Assembly (NCBI GenBank): GCA_025716855.1
Contig: JAIXMQ010000037.1
Span: forward strand, 124,001-188,000
Reading direction: 5' to 3'
DNA from: Pilaira anomala
Taxonomy: Eukaryota; Mucoromycota; Mucoromycetes; Mucorales; Mucoraceae
Length of the DNA stretch: 64,000 nucleotides
The notes under the pieces were generated by a model. The model was not told where the DNA came from, searched no databases, and worked only from the letters and a program-made list of their open reading frames with translations. Below are positions 11,506-23,062 of the stretch, in pieces. Position numbers and translations under genes: made by a program. Every line of letters begins with the position of its first letter. Position 1 is the first letter of the stretch.

Positions 11506-13972
11506 TTAAATATCATCACTTTCACGAATCAATAAACGTTTACCAATCTTTCGTTTGGTTTGGATATCAGAACTTGTAGGTGAACCAGCACCACTATCGG
11601 ATAAAGTATGATCACTGTAAGCAGGCTCATAACCATTATCAAAGTAAGAATAGCCGTCGGATTGAGATTGATATTCTTGTTCCTCAAGAGCAAGAATACG
11701 TTGACGTTGAGAGATACCACCAGGGTACTTTTCTTTTAATAACATGAGCTTAACGTCACTCAAGTACTTTTTAAGAGTTTGTAAGAATCTTTCAGTTTGA
11801 CGATGCTTGGAGGATGCAACAAACTATAAAAATGTATGTTAATAACTAATACATAAATATATATATAAAACTTACAGAGATACGATCTTCTTTAATGATA
11901 TATCCAATACCAAAACCATTGGAAACAGTAGGACCAAAACCAAATAATCGAAGAGCAGGGTTACCACAGTTCGATGTACTAATCACAGTGGTCTGCAAAG
12001 TACTCCAGCCTTTATCAGTAAAGATTTGAGGCTTCTTTTCAGACTTATTTTGACGATCCCAAACGCACTCAAGAGCATACAAGTGACGATCTTGACCTTG
12101 ACCCTTGGAACATTCACGTGTGATACCTGTATGAGCCTTTAAAGCAGCACGAAGCGATTCCAATTTCTCATGAGCAGTAGCTGTAGTAGAAAAGAAGTCT
12201 TCAACAAATTTCTTTGATTCACAAGTCACCGTACGAATAGCCTCAGTACGACCATGCAAGAAAGTCTTGGTCATGGTAGGTTCATAAGTAGATTCACATT
12301 TACCATAGAGACCATAGTAAGCAGCTTGAATAGACATTTGAACAAATGCATCAGGAGACATCTTCATGTCTGTAATAAAGTTTTTACCGTAATCATGAAA
12401 CTCGAGTACCTTGACCTCGTTTTGCAAGATCAAATCAGAAAGTCTCGTTTCGGCAAAACGTACACCCAATTCTACCTCTTCGGTCATATTCCACTCAATC
12501 TTTCTGGGATTGTGATCAAAGTAGCCTGTGGAACTGTCAGAAGACGAGGTACGATCACGTGCACTACTAATACTTTCACTACGTTGACGATAATTGTGGA
12601 AAATCGATTGGGTTTGACTGTTTATAGTCTTTGCGAAACGTAAGATTGTGTCCGTATAAATATCGGAAACGTAACGCAATACAGTATGACCATCCACACC
12701 TATTTGTACCACAAATAGAATAGGGTTAGTTATTATTTTTTTTTTTTTTACCCCACATTTTTTAATGTGCCTTTTTTTTTTACCTGTGTGTTCAAAATTG
12801 ATACCGGCACTACCATTTTGACAAACAATAATCTAGTGATAAAAATAGAAATGATCTGGTAAGTTTCCATGTAACACAATAATCTGGGGAAAAAAAGTAT
12901 ATAAAAAAAAAAACTGCTGTTTAAATTTTATTTACTTACTTGAAGCTTATCGTACCATCTATTGGTACAAGTTCCCACTTGCATACCTTGATCCAAATTA
13001 TAGGTACCACACAACATGTTTGTACTCAAGTCTTCTGATGTAGTAGGCTTAACATGATCAAGACAAACGATAAAGAGAGCAGCATCAATTACTTTAAGTG
13101 CTTCACGATTCACAGGGTCACTCTTTAATTGAGTTCTTAATTTTGCCCAGTTACGTCTATTTTCGGTAGTCAAGATACCTACAGCATTTTTAGCAATTTC
13201 AGTTACAGGCGTTTGAGCAGAATCACGTAAGATGGCACGTAAGTTTGCAGCAATTTCTTTTTCAGATAATACAAATCCACCCGATTCATCAAATACTTCA
13301 AAATGATAAAATTGAGAATGAGACATGACTACAATATGACGACCCGAGATTTCATTGTTAGGAGCAATATAACAACCATTTTCGGTAGGTACACGAGCAG
13401 TAGCAAATAATCTACTGAATTGAGACATACAAAGAGGAATACCACGGAACACATCAGGTTCTAAATTCTTGGTCTTGAGTGTATGAACAAATGTCAAGGT
13501 AGAATAAATTAAAGAGGAAGCACGAATCACTTGGTCGTTACGGAGTGGAGTTGGATCATCTTCCAATAAAAAGAATGGATTCAAGTTTAAAACGACCGAA
13601 TCAGTATGCTGGAGATAAGAGTCGTACCAGAATTCTTCAATGTAGGACGATTTATCTGTAGCATAAGTCTTTAACTTTTCTTGAAGTGCAGGTCCTTCAT
13701 TCTTCATAAATGATTCAACAGATTTAATAGAAGCCTCATGCTCTTCAGCGGTCTAATAGAGAGAGAGAGAGAGTGTGTGTGTATAGGTATGAATATTTGT
13801 TATATATGCATTTATATTATTTCCTTACCTGCAAGGGTTTCAAGGCTGAGAGATAACGTTTAGCAGTATCTTCAAGAGTGGGAATAGGAAGTTTAGGCAA
13901 CTGCTTTTGATACTTAAAAGTGACACCATCCGTGGGTTCACGGTCAAAACGAAGAGACATTTTATTAAACAT
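11506..13972 (-). CDS. Carnitine O-acetyltransferase
   Basis: Five exons on the minus strand: 13972-13829, 13752-12940, 12832-12784, 12699-11876 and 11823-11506, giving 715 aa from the first ATG (an in-frame ATG at 13960 is an alternative). The enzyme exchanges acetyl groups between CoA and carnitine, which is needed to move acetyl units between compartments. Visible family features are the N-terminal LPKLPIPTLEDT, RFDREPTDG, and FEHTGVDG holding the catalytic histidine (about H334). The conserved EFHDYGKNFI and STSNC segments are also present. The C-terminus is an extended acidic/serine tail without a peroxisomal SKL-type signal, so a Yat1/Yat2-like location (cytosol or mitochondrial surface) is more likely than peroxisomal. 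Confidence 0.93.
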
Positions 13973-14080
13973 GTTTTTTAAAGGTATATAAAGAAGAAAA
14001 GAAGATAATCTTTTTAAAATGATTGATAGAATCTTTTTATAACAAAAAAAAAGTGTGGGGAAAAAAGAAAAAAAAAATTA

Positions 14081-14515
14081 TTATAGCTGATTGGTGTAAC
14101 GGTACAAATTGGTATCTCTTTGGACGAAACCAAGCCTTTGATAAAGCCTATTGGCTGATTCACGCTCTGGTCTGCTCGTCAAGTCTATAGTTTTAGCCTG
14201 GATGTTTTTCGCACGATCAATGGCTTCCCTCATGAGATTGGATGCTATACCTTTACCCCGATAATCCGCATCTACAACTACGTCTTCAATATGTACCCGG
14301 ATTCCTGTCACACAATTCAAATATCCCATTGTTGCTGTACCCACTATTTTACCTTGTTCTGAAAAACTAACAAGAACATGGTTTTGACTTGACTTTATTG
14401 CATTCCAAACTAATGACTCTGTACAAGATGTCGAAAGTTGTTGTAATAACTCTACCAACTCTTTTACTTGGTCTTTTGTGACATCTTGTTCGGTTATTCT
14501 TTTAATCTGTATCAT
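14081..14515 (-). CDS. GNAT-family N-acetyltransferase
   Basis: A single-exon 144-aa protein with the whole GNAT fold visible: IEDVVVDADYRGKGIASNLM is the beta4/alpha3 acetyl-CoA pyrophosphate loop (R-G-x-G-I/A), followed by IDLTSRPERESANRLYQRLGF, a C-terminal motif also common in bacterial GNATs. The acceptor (amine, amino acid or peptide) cannot be told. It starts at the only upstream in-frame ATG. The lack of introns among intron-rich neighbours is notable but not proof of transfer, because small intronless genes are common. Confidence 0.85.
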   Translation of the reverse strand: MIQIKRITEQDVTKDQVKELVELLQQLSTSCTESLVWNAIKSSQNHVLVSFSEQGKIVGTATMGYLNCVTGIRVHIEDVVVDADYRGKGIASNLMREAIDRAKNIQAKTIDLTSRPERESANRLYQRLGFVQRDTNLYRYTNQL

Positions 14516-14600
14516 GGGAATATTATAGATACTATGGTATCAGAAAAAGAAGAAGGAGCTCTTTTTTTTTTTTGTGGTAAAAATAATTTTTTTTTTTTAT

Positions 14601-15511
<911 letters not shown>

Positions 15512-15721
15512 GATTATTATAAACTTGGCTGTAATGAATATTAAAAAAGAGAAAAGAAAAAAAAATAAAATAAAAAATTAAATAAAAACGGGGATTGTAC
15601 AAATAAAAGGGCACAAAAGTAGGAGTTCTGATTCTTTATGCAGCCAAAAGTGAATTTTTTTTTTTTTTTTTTTTTTTTTTATTAATGTTTTATATATGAA
15701 AAAAAAAAAGATTAGAAAAAT

Positions 15722-17546
15722 CTAAGCATCAGATAATTGAGCTTGTGAAAGTCTTGCTTCTAAACTACGTAAGGCTTCTTCTTTATTCATTAACTCGGCT
15801 CTCTTCTCTTGAATTTCTCTTTGAACCTTTAATTCAATTTCACGAAGCTTTTCTTCTTCTTTTCTCAAGTGTTCTTCCTTCAATCGTACACTTTGACCTG
15901 CCATTTCTTCTGCATTCATAGAGGTATCACTGCTATAACTATAGTTGAATTTAGTAAAAAAAAAATCAATCATGTATTTACCTATCATATACTTTACTCT
16001 TGGTCTCCACCATTCACGGTGCGACTAAGTTTTTCAGTACGGTAATTCTCATATAAGATATCATGAGTGATTTCCTTTAGGTCTTGCAAATGAGAACTAT
16101 TACTGGTGTTCATTAGTATCATATTTGAAACAATTGTGCAAGAATAAAAATACCTTAAGAGAGCTGATCTTAAACGAGCGAAATCAGAATGTTGGGGGTT
16201 GTCCACTATAATTTAAAGAAAAAAAAAAGAAGGAAATTATGTGTGCATATCATTTATCTGTAAATATATATATATATATAAATATGTATGTAATTTTTAC
16301 CTTCCACTGCACCCCAGGGATATTGTCTTCCACGAACAGAGCGACCATTTACTGTAATTTCTTCATCACTACCAATAATAGAAAATGGTAAAAGAGCTCT
16401 TAATTCACTATTCTCTTCAATGGTGTCTTCATCATCTTCTTCTACATCATATGGGAAATTATAGATACGAATATTATAATGTTCAATATCTTCCATAATC
16501 TTTTTTTTTTTTAGATGTATACAATTAATTACTATCAATAAAAACATAGATCAATACAAACTTACTCTGCGCTTAAAGTCCTTGAGTTCTAATGGAGTAA
16601 GTGAATCAGCGCGACCAACGACAGGAATAACGTTTACACGAGGACTTAAACGACGCATCAATTCAATATCAATTTCACGAAGACTATAATTTTAATTTTG
16701 TTTGTTAGTACTAAAATTGTATAATTGACTAACGGTACTTACGCATGACCTGTGGGTGAAATAAAGTATAAAAGTGCATGGACACGATTATCACGGAAAC
16801 GAGGATTACGTTTAATTCTAGATTCTTCAGCCAAGATATCATCATATTGTGTTTCTAAATGACCCACAATCTCTTGGAAACTTTTTTTTTTTTTTTTTAT
16901 ATAGAGTATGTTAATATAAGCTGTGCTTGAAACGAGATTCTTGTTTGAACTTACCATTTCTCATTATCGATATTATCACCAAACCCAGGTGTATCAACAA
17001 TGGTTAAGGAGATTCTGTTTATGTAGAAAAATAGAATTGATAAGGGATTTGTATTCTCCTTTTATATATATATATATATATATAGGGGAAACCCCTTTTT
17101 AGACCAATTCACAACACTTTACCTAACACCGTCCTCATCCAATTCTAACAATATGTAACCCAAAAGTTAATATTACTATAGAATCTTTTTCAATCTGTAA
17201 ATATGTAATACTTTACCAACAGAAACAGGTTTAATCAGAATACCTTCTTCAATATGCGCTTCTTCGGGATTATCACAAATCTTTTTAGATAATACACTAG
17301 AGTCACAAAGCGTATTGACAAAGGTAGTACGGCCCGTACCCGAAGCACCTGTGATACAAGTTAGTTTTTTTTTTTTTTTTCAGTAGAATTTATTTTATTT
17401 TAGTAATACTTGCCTACAACCATCAAGGTGAATTGAAACCCTTTTTTTACGTTCTTTCTACGTCCTCCTAATCTCTAAATAATATCATAGCACGTTGATA
17501 AACAACAATTTTAAACAATTTTCTATGTCTTTCTTACGTGTGCCAT
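15722..17546 (-). CDS. CDC11: Septin, Cdc11-like
   Basis: Eleven exons on the minus strand: 17546-17538, 17474-17414, 17348-17217, 17144-17123, 17014-16955, 16880-16743, 16683-16566, 16499-16301, 16205-16154, 16096-15998 and about 15938-15722, giving about 366-368 aa. Septins are GTP-binding filament proteins of cell division and polarity. Features are the polybasic RLGGRRKNVKK, P-loop GASGTGRTTF (Arg instead of Lys, as in Cdc11-type septins), DTPGFGDN, the G4 variant GRAD, and a C-terminal coiled coil (about 300-360) rich in E/K/R. The first coding exon is only 9 nt, intron 2 is GC-AG, and exon 4 is a 22-nt microexon. The last intron has tandem in-frame acceptors 6 and 9 nt apart. Confidence 0.92.
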
Positions 17547-17836
17547 GATTGTCTATTTTTTAAAAAAAAAAATTATTACTTTTTGAAAAAAAAACAAAAA
17601 AAAAAGAGAGAGAAAAAAAAAAAAAGGTAAAATAAATAAAGACAAGCTAATAAGTAAAGGATTTAAAAAGGGGGATAAAGGGATGACAACAAAATAAAGG
17701 GGTGACAACAACAACAAACAAAAAAAGGGGACAGGTTGTCTTGGGAATAAAACAATGCAGATTATATACAATTATATATGTATAGGGGGGGGGGGAATAG
17801 AAGCGGTTCATTCTTTACACACCTGTATTTTATTTA

Positions 17837-18859
17837 TTATTTGTTTATATCATAACCTCGTTCTTCTAATAACTCTTCTAATGTCTTTTCGCTTTTCAAT
17901 TGATCTTTTGATTCTAAATTTTTCCATATGGATCTTAATCTCGTAATAAACCCATTTTCTAAACACGTATTAATTACAATCGATACACTTTCCTTGTCAA
18001 AGTTATTACTGGCTTCTGCCATATCCCAAATCTCTAATACTGAGCTTCCATCTCCCACTACTTTATATGCCTTCATCAAATGATTAAATACTCGAAGATC
18101 TGGATCAAGGTATAAATCCATACGAATTAATTTATGTAATTTCTCTAATACGAATTCATCTCTTTGCTCTTCACAACACTTTAACATATCAATATACATT
18201 TCTGAAGTAGGTTGAATCTCTAAATGACGCATGTCATTAAACAATGTAAGTGCTGTCAGTAAAGAAGGTTGTGAATCGCCGTCAATATTTGTATAAATGG
18301 CCGTATCTACGTCTTCAACAGAGTACTCATACATTGGTTCAACATTCGGATCAAAACGCGTTTTGTTTAAATCCATATTCTTTCCATTCGTCAAGGATCG
18401 AATCATACTTTCATAAATATCTGCATCCAGTCGTAAACTTTTCACGGCATGGTTGGCTGAATCTTCATGATCTCGTAACTCGTAATAAATTTCCATAGCT
18501 TCTTCATATTTACCATCGTTAATATAAGATAACATTAACTGACTATAGGTTGTGATATCTGCTGCTACTTCATGATGTCTAAATATTTCATCGTATACTT
18601 TTTGTGCTTGTTCAGAGCGACCTTCAGAGGCCAACTGTTTTAATAATTCATTGTATTCTTCTGCTGTCTTTTTATCTTTTAATTCAGCTAATACTGACAT
18701 GATCGATTTAGCTTCTTTAGTTTCTGGAAGTGTCAAACTTGTGTAGGTTCGCCATGATGAACGGTTGGTATACATGAGTGTTGCAACAGGTATTCTATGG
18801 GTACATTGAATCGTAGGTCTTTGAACAAGACGTGCTATAGTTCTAGTTAATCTTGACAT
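17837..18859 (-). CDS. PPR-like mitochondrial protein
   Basis: A single exon of 340 aa starting at the ATG just after a poly(T) tract. The upstream in-frame extension is only a lysine run from that tract and was not used. The N-terminus SRLTRTIARLVQRP is arginine-rich with no acidic residues, as in mitochondrial targeting peptides. Downstream, helix-turn-helix repeats of about 35 residues resemble pentatricopeptide repeats, for example TTYSQLMLSYINDGKYEEAM and DIYESMIRSLTNGKN. PPR proteins bind organelle RNA, so a role in mitochondrial RNA processing or translation is inferred. The exact orthologue is not identified. Confidence 0.75.
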   Translation of the reverse strand: MSRLTRTIARLVQRPTIQCTHRIPVATLMYTNRSSWRTYTSLTLPETKEAKSIMSVLAELKDKKTAEEYNELLKQLASEGRSEQAQKVYDEIFRHHEVAADITTYSQLMLSYINDGKYEEAMEIYYELRDHEDSANHAVKSLRLDADIYESMIRSLTNGKNMDLNKTRFDPNVEPMYEYSVEDVDTAIYTNIDGDSQPSLLTALTLFNDMRHLEIQPTSEMYIDMLKCCEEQRDEFVLEKLHKLIRMDLYLDPDLRVFNHLMKAYKVVGDGSSVLEIWDMAEASNNFDKESVSIVINTCLENGFITRLRSIWKNLESKDQLKSEKTLEELLEERGYDINK

Positions 18860-18864
18860 TTTAA

Positions 18865-18899
<35 letters not shown>

Positions 18900-19689
18900 A
18901 CAAAAATGTTTTGAAATACCCTGTTCGAAACTTTTTTGACAAATACGATCTTTAAACTGCGCCTGAATTACAATACCATCATCATTTTCTTTCTCCCTGA
19001 ATAAAGCCCGCGCGGTTGGTTAAGTGTCTTTTTCTTCCTGCTGAATCTTTTGTTAAAAGGCAACTTTATTTGTTGTACAATGAGTCATCAATACAGATAC
19101 GTTAAAAGGTTTAGTAACAACTCTAATTGTAATCTCTTGTCAAATATTTGAGTTTGGGAATTCTTTCATGACACCATCATATCCACATATTTAATGTTGA
19201 GTGATTATATTACAGCAGCAGTTTAAATTTATATAAGTTTCTTTTTAGCATTTGTCAGTTATGTAACTTATAAAATAATATTATGTATTTATTCGCTTGA
19301 TTATATTTGTTTTAGCATCCTAGTGCATTACTTTCGCATTCTATGTCAAATGAATAAGTTAAGATCAAATATTAAAAGATCAAACGGACAATTATGACTA
19401 GTCTAGATGTTTCACTTTTTATGAGCTAAATGTTAAGTGCAAAAATTGACAAAACGGGTGAATAATAAAAGATTTTTCTTTTACATCATTATATGGTATA
19501 TATCATCATGATGTGTTAAAAAAGAAAAAGGTTGGGTTTACTAGACCGTTAAAAGAAATTATAGCTCAAGACTGGGATTCAATCATAAACTTTTTTTATT
19601 TAGTGTTATATAAATGAAACGGAAACAGACATCTTCTTTTTTATTTTATTTTTTAACATTATTACTTTATTATTTTTTTAAAAAAAAAA
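18860..19689. other. Divergent promoter region
   Basis: 830 bp between the PPR-like gene (-) and pyruvate decarboxylase (+). No coding signal was found. It ends in a T-rich leader and an A-run directly before the pyruvate decarboxylase ATG. Confidence 0.5.
19607..19614 (+). promoter_or_regulatory. TATA box of pyruvate decarboxylase
   Basis: TATATAAA sits about 80 bp before the ATG, followed by a long T-rich leader typical of strongly expressed fungal genes. Confidence 0.5.
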
Positions 19690-21378
19690 ATGCCTACTAT
19701 TTCAATCAGTGAACATATGCTTAGAAGACTCAAAGAAGTCGGCATCGAGACTATTTTTGGTGTTCCCGGAGATTACAATATGCCACTTTTAGATCATATT
19801 GAAGATGATCCAGAATTAACCTGGGGAAATAATGCCAATGAACTGAACGCATCTTATGCAGCAGACGGATATGCACGTATTCGTGGTGCAGGTGCCATTG
19901 TGACCACATTTGGTGTAGGTGAACTCTCTGCCATGAACGGTATTGCCGGTTCTTATTCTGAAATGTTACCTGTCATTCATATCGTCGGTACTCCTGCAAC
20001 TTCTTCTCAACATGCGCGTGCCATGTTACATCATTCATTAGGTAACGGTGATTTTGATGTCTTTCATCGTATGGCTTCTATGGTCACTGCTGCTTCTACT
20101 CAATTGACCTTGGATAACGCAATTTCCGAAATCGATCGTGTCATTCAAACCGCTTACCTTCGTAAACGTACAGGTTATATTGCTATTCCACTGGATCTCA
20201 TGACAGCTACTGTCGAAGCACCTACTGTCTCTCCTCTTGACTTAAACCCTTCCAAGAATGTACAAGAAGTTCAAGACATCGCACTCAAGCAAGTTGTAAA
20301 GGAAATTCAAGAAGCTAAACATCCTGCTATTGTCATTGATGGTTGTGTTCTTCGTCATCGTCTTGAAAAGGAAGCGACCGAATTTGTTGAACGTTCTGGG
20401 TTCCCTACATTTGCTGCTCCCATGGGTAAAGGTGCAATTGATGAAACGTTACCAAATTACAGAGGTATTTACTCAGGTAATGTCTCGCTAGAAGGTATCA
20501 CAAAGGAAATCGAACAAGCAGATCTGTTGATTGAACTTGGATCGATCAAGTCAGATTTCAATACGGGTAATTTCAGTTATGGACTTGATAAGACCAAGAC
20601 AATCTCTTTACATAGTTTCAAAACCACGATCTTTCATGCCGAGTACCCTGGTGTAGGTATGAATGAACTCTTGCCTCTTTTAACTCGATCGCTTCCATCT
20701 AAAAAGAAGGAGATCAAATTTGAACCTCGTGTGAAGCCTGCTCCCATTGATTCAAGTACAAACGAAATCACACAAAACTATCTTTGGAACAAGGTACCTG
20801 AATACCTTCAATCCGATAGTGTAATTGTAGCTGAAACAGGAACAGCTGAATTCGGTATTTTCAACATGGAAAGTCCTAAACGCGCTAAATTCATCAGTCA
20901 AATTCTTTGGGGATCAATCGGGTATACTGTGGGTGCTGCTGTAGGTGCTGCTATGGCGGATCGTAAACGCAAGATCTATTTGTTTGTTGGTGATGGTTCT
21001 TTCCAATTAACTGCACAAGAGGTCTCTGTCTTTATTCGTCATGGTTTAACTCCTGTCATTTTCTTGTTGAATAATGATGGTTATTTGATTGAGAAGCTTA
21101 TCCATGGTCCTCATCGATCATACAACAACTTTCAAATGTGGGAATATAACAAGACTTTAGAATACTTTGGTGGTCATTTAGAGTCGAACAAGACTCAAGG
21201 TAAATCCCCTTCACCTATTGGTCTTGAACGTAAGCTCAAAACACGTCAGGAATTTGAAGATGCTATGAAACAAGTGAATGAACAACCTGATAAGATTCAT
21301 TTCTTGGAAGTTGTTATGCCTCAATTCGATGCTCCTCGAGAACTTTCCTTGTTGGTCGAATCTTCTGAAAACCGTTAA
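19690..21378 (+). CDS. PDC1: Pyruvate decarboxylase
   Basis: An intronless gene for 562 aa, the usual length. The enzyme splits pyruvate to acetaldehyde and CO2 with thiamine diphosphate, the first step of ethanol fermentation. Catalytic residues fall at the same numbers as in yeast: Glu51 (NNANELN) and His114-His115 (MLHHSLGNGDF). The TPP/Mg motif is VGDGSFQLTAQEVS followed by LNNDGYLIEKLIHGP with the active-site Glu. A TATA box and pyrimidine-rich leader precede it, and together with the lack of introns they suggest strong expression. The assignment is very secure. Confidence 0.97.
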   Translation: MPTISISEHMLRRLKEVGIETIFGVPGDYNMPLLDHIEDDPELTWGNNANELNASYAADGYARIRGAGAIVTTFGVGELSAMNGIAGSYSEMLPVIHIVGTPATSSQHARAMLHHSLGNGDFDVFHRMASMVTAASTQLTLDNAISEIDRVIQTAYLRKRTGYIAIPLDLMTATVEAPTVSPLDLNPSKNVQEVQDIALKQVVKEIQEAKHPAIVIDGCVLRHRLEKEATEFVERSGFPTFAAPMGKGAIDETLPNYRGIYSGNVSLEGITKEIEQADLLIELGSIKSDFNTGNFSYGLDKTKTISLHSFKTTIFHAEYPGVGMNELLPLLTRSLPSKKKEIKFEPRVKPAPIDSSTNEITQNYLWNKVPEYLQSDSVIVAETGTAEFGIFNMESPKRAKFISQILWGSIGYTVGAAVGAAMADRKRKIYLFVGDGSFQLTAQEVSVFIRHGLTPVIFLLNNDGYLIEKLIHGPHRSYNNFQMWEYNKTLEYFGGHLESNKTQGKSPSPIGLERKLKTRQEFEDAMKQVNEQPDKIHFLEVVMPQFDAPRELSLLVESSENR

Positions 21379-21475
21379 AAAATAGGTTTTTCTTTGTAAA
21401 ATATTATTGTACATGAATTTTTTCAAATAAATTTTTTATTATTTATCAAATGTTATTATGCAAATTTTATTTTAT

Positions 21476-22117
21476 TTATTTCTTTTTTGGAAGTGCAGTA
21501 ATGGCTTCTTCAATATTAGGTAATTGTTCAACTAAGCTCTTCCATTGAGCTAAAGGTAAACAGATACCTTTTCCAGGTCTTTCCTCACCATTCATAGTAT
21601 ATACTTCTCGAATATCAATTGCAGGTTCGCCTGTAGGAAATGCACGTACTGTGACTCTTCGTTTAGGAGATAACTAGAAAGAAAAAAAAAGAAATAATAG
21701 ATAAGCATATTTTGCTCTCTTTTAATAAGGGTGATATGCTGTACGTACAGGAAAGATAACATCGCCTTTTGCATCGCGTTTTAATTCCTCTGTCTTTGTT
21801 GTCTTTTCTACTTTTTGCTTCTTAACAGGTTTAGGTTTCTACTTTTATATAAAAGTTTAATATTTGAAATAATAACTTTCCAGTAAATCAAATCATGTAT
21901 CACCTCTTCCTCCTCTAATTCTTCTTCCTCTACTTCTTCTTCGTCCTCATCTTCCGAAAAGAGTTTCTTTGAAGGCTGATATATACTTCATTAACTTACT
22001 TTTCTCTCATAAGGAGGTTCACGCGCGCGTTTTTTTTTCTTTTCTTTTTCTTATTACCTTGTACTCTAATTCTCCGTCGTCAGATTCACTATCAGAATGC
22101 TTTCTTACTTTACCCAT
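21476..22117 (-). CDS. SUB1: Transcriptional coactivator SUB1/PC4
   Basis: Four exons on the minus strand (22117-22058, 21975-21904, 21838-21749, 21673-21476) encode 139 aa. The N-terminal half is serine- and glutamate-rich (DEDEEEVEEEE), then lysine-rich. The C-terminal 65 residues are the PC4 single-stranded-DNA-binding domain: LSPKRRVTVRAF, DIREVYTMNGEERPGKGICL, LAQWKSLVEQLPNIEEAI. The family assists RNA polymerase II initiation and elongation and binds melted DNA. Each exon ends on a codon boundary. The gene is split so finely that no single frame shows it. It is divergent from the BLOC-1 gene, with 155 bp between start codons. Confidence 0.9.
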
Positions 22118-22272
22118 GGTGTTTATAAAAACAAGTCTAAAAAAGAAAAAGATAGAAAAACTTTTTTTTTTTTTTTTTTTGTTGCTTTATTTATTGATGC
22201 AAGTGACTCGCATAATGTGTATAAAAACGATATCTTCTCTTTACCTTTCTTTTTTTTTATTTTTTTTAGCAT

Positions 22273-22900
22273 ATGAGTAACCCAATACCCTCTACTTCTT
22301 CTTCGTCTACTTTAAATAAAACTGGATTAAAACCAGACGAATATACAAAAGGCTTAACTGAAGAACATATTGTACGATTAACTGAAGATGCATATAAACA
22401 ATTTACTGAATATACCAAAGCCGAGTTAAAACGTAAACTATTAAATAATAAAAGTGTGTGTGTGTCGACAAGAACTAATAAAGAGCAATGTTTTTAGTGA
22501 CGGTAGACGATTGTAATTTATTAACAACGATGAATGTTGCAACAAAAGAAAAGTATACAGATATGAGTCAAATGAGTCAAAGGTTAATGAAAGAAATGTC
22601 TAAACTACAAAATACGTGTGCGTAAAAGAAAACACTTGATTTTTTTATTTTTTTTCAAATAACTTATTTTTCGTTGAAAACTTTTAGATGCTGATTTCAC
22701 TCAATTTATTCAACAAATTGAAGAAATTCATCAACAATCGATTGATATGGAAAAGACAGCAAAAGCATTGGATGAATATTCAAAGCATTTAGGTAAGAAA
22801 AAACATTTTTTTTTTTTTTTTTTATTGACTCATTTTCACTCATTTTTTTTTTTATAAAGAACGCAAGCTGTTAAAATTAACCCCTCCTCCACTACCATGA
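22273..22900 (+). CDS. BLOC1S2: BLOC-1 complex subunit 2 homologue
   Basis: Four exons (22273-22453, 22498-22617, 22688-22792, 22860-22900) encode 148 aa, mostly coiled coil. The signature is DDCNLLTTMNVATKEKYTDM followed by heptads to KALDEYSKHLERKLLKL, which matches the BLOC1S2 layout (KLLENMN...KYLEM...LDAYSKKLE) remembered from animals. The family works in endosome and lysosome-related organelle sorting, and some members also in BORC. The first two introns are short (44 and 70 nt) with GTGTGT/GTGCGT donors. The stop codon TGA is itself the start of a TGACTCA element upstream of the next gene. Confidence 0.78.
22826..22832. promoter_or_regulatory. GCN4/CpcA-type site TGACTCA in the last intron of BLOC1S2
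   Basis: A perfect TGACTCA lies inside the third intron of the upstream gene, 231 bp before the acetylornithine aminotransferase ATG. Confidence 0.35.
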
Positions 22901-22904
22901 CTCA
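22898..22904. promoter_or_regulatory. GCN4/CpcA-type site TGACTCA overlapping the BLOC1S2 stop codon
   Basis: A perfect TGACTCA starts with the TGA stop of the upstream gene and lies 158 bp before the acetylornithine aminotransferase ATG. Its position near an arginine-biosynthesis gene supports general amino-acid control. Binding is inferred. Confidence 0.45.
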
Positions 22905-23062
22905 CTTAAAAGAAGTTTAACATTTAAAACCTTTTGTCTTTAGATCTCCTATTTAAATAAAAAAGATTTAAAACTGTTCATCCTATCTTTTTGTGGGAGA
23001 CAAAGATAATCTTTCTTTTTCTTTTTTTTTATCTCTAACTTTTTTTTTTCTGCTGCTAACAA

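Noticed and set aside
16261..16290. (TA)n and poly(A/T) runs as functional repeats
   Set aside because: Such runs are everywhere in introns and spacers of this genome and carry no specific signal here.
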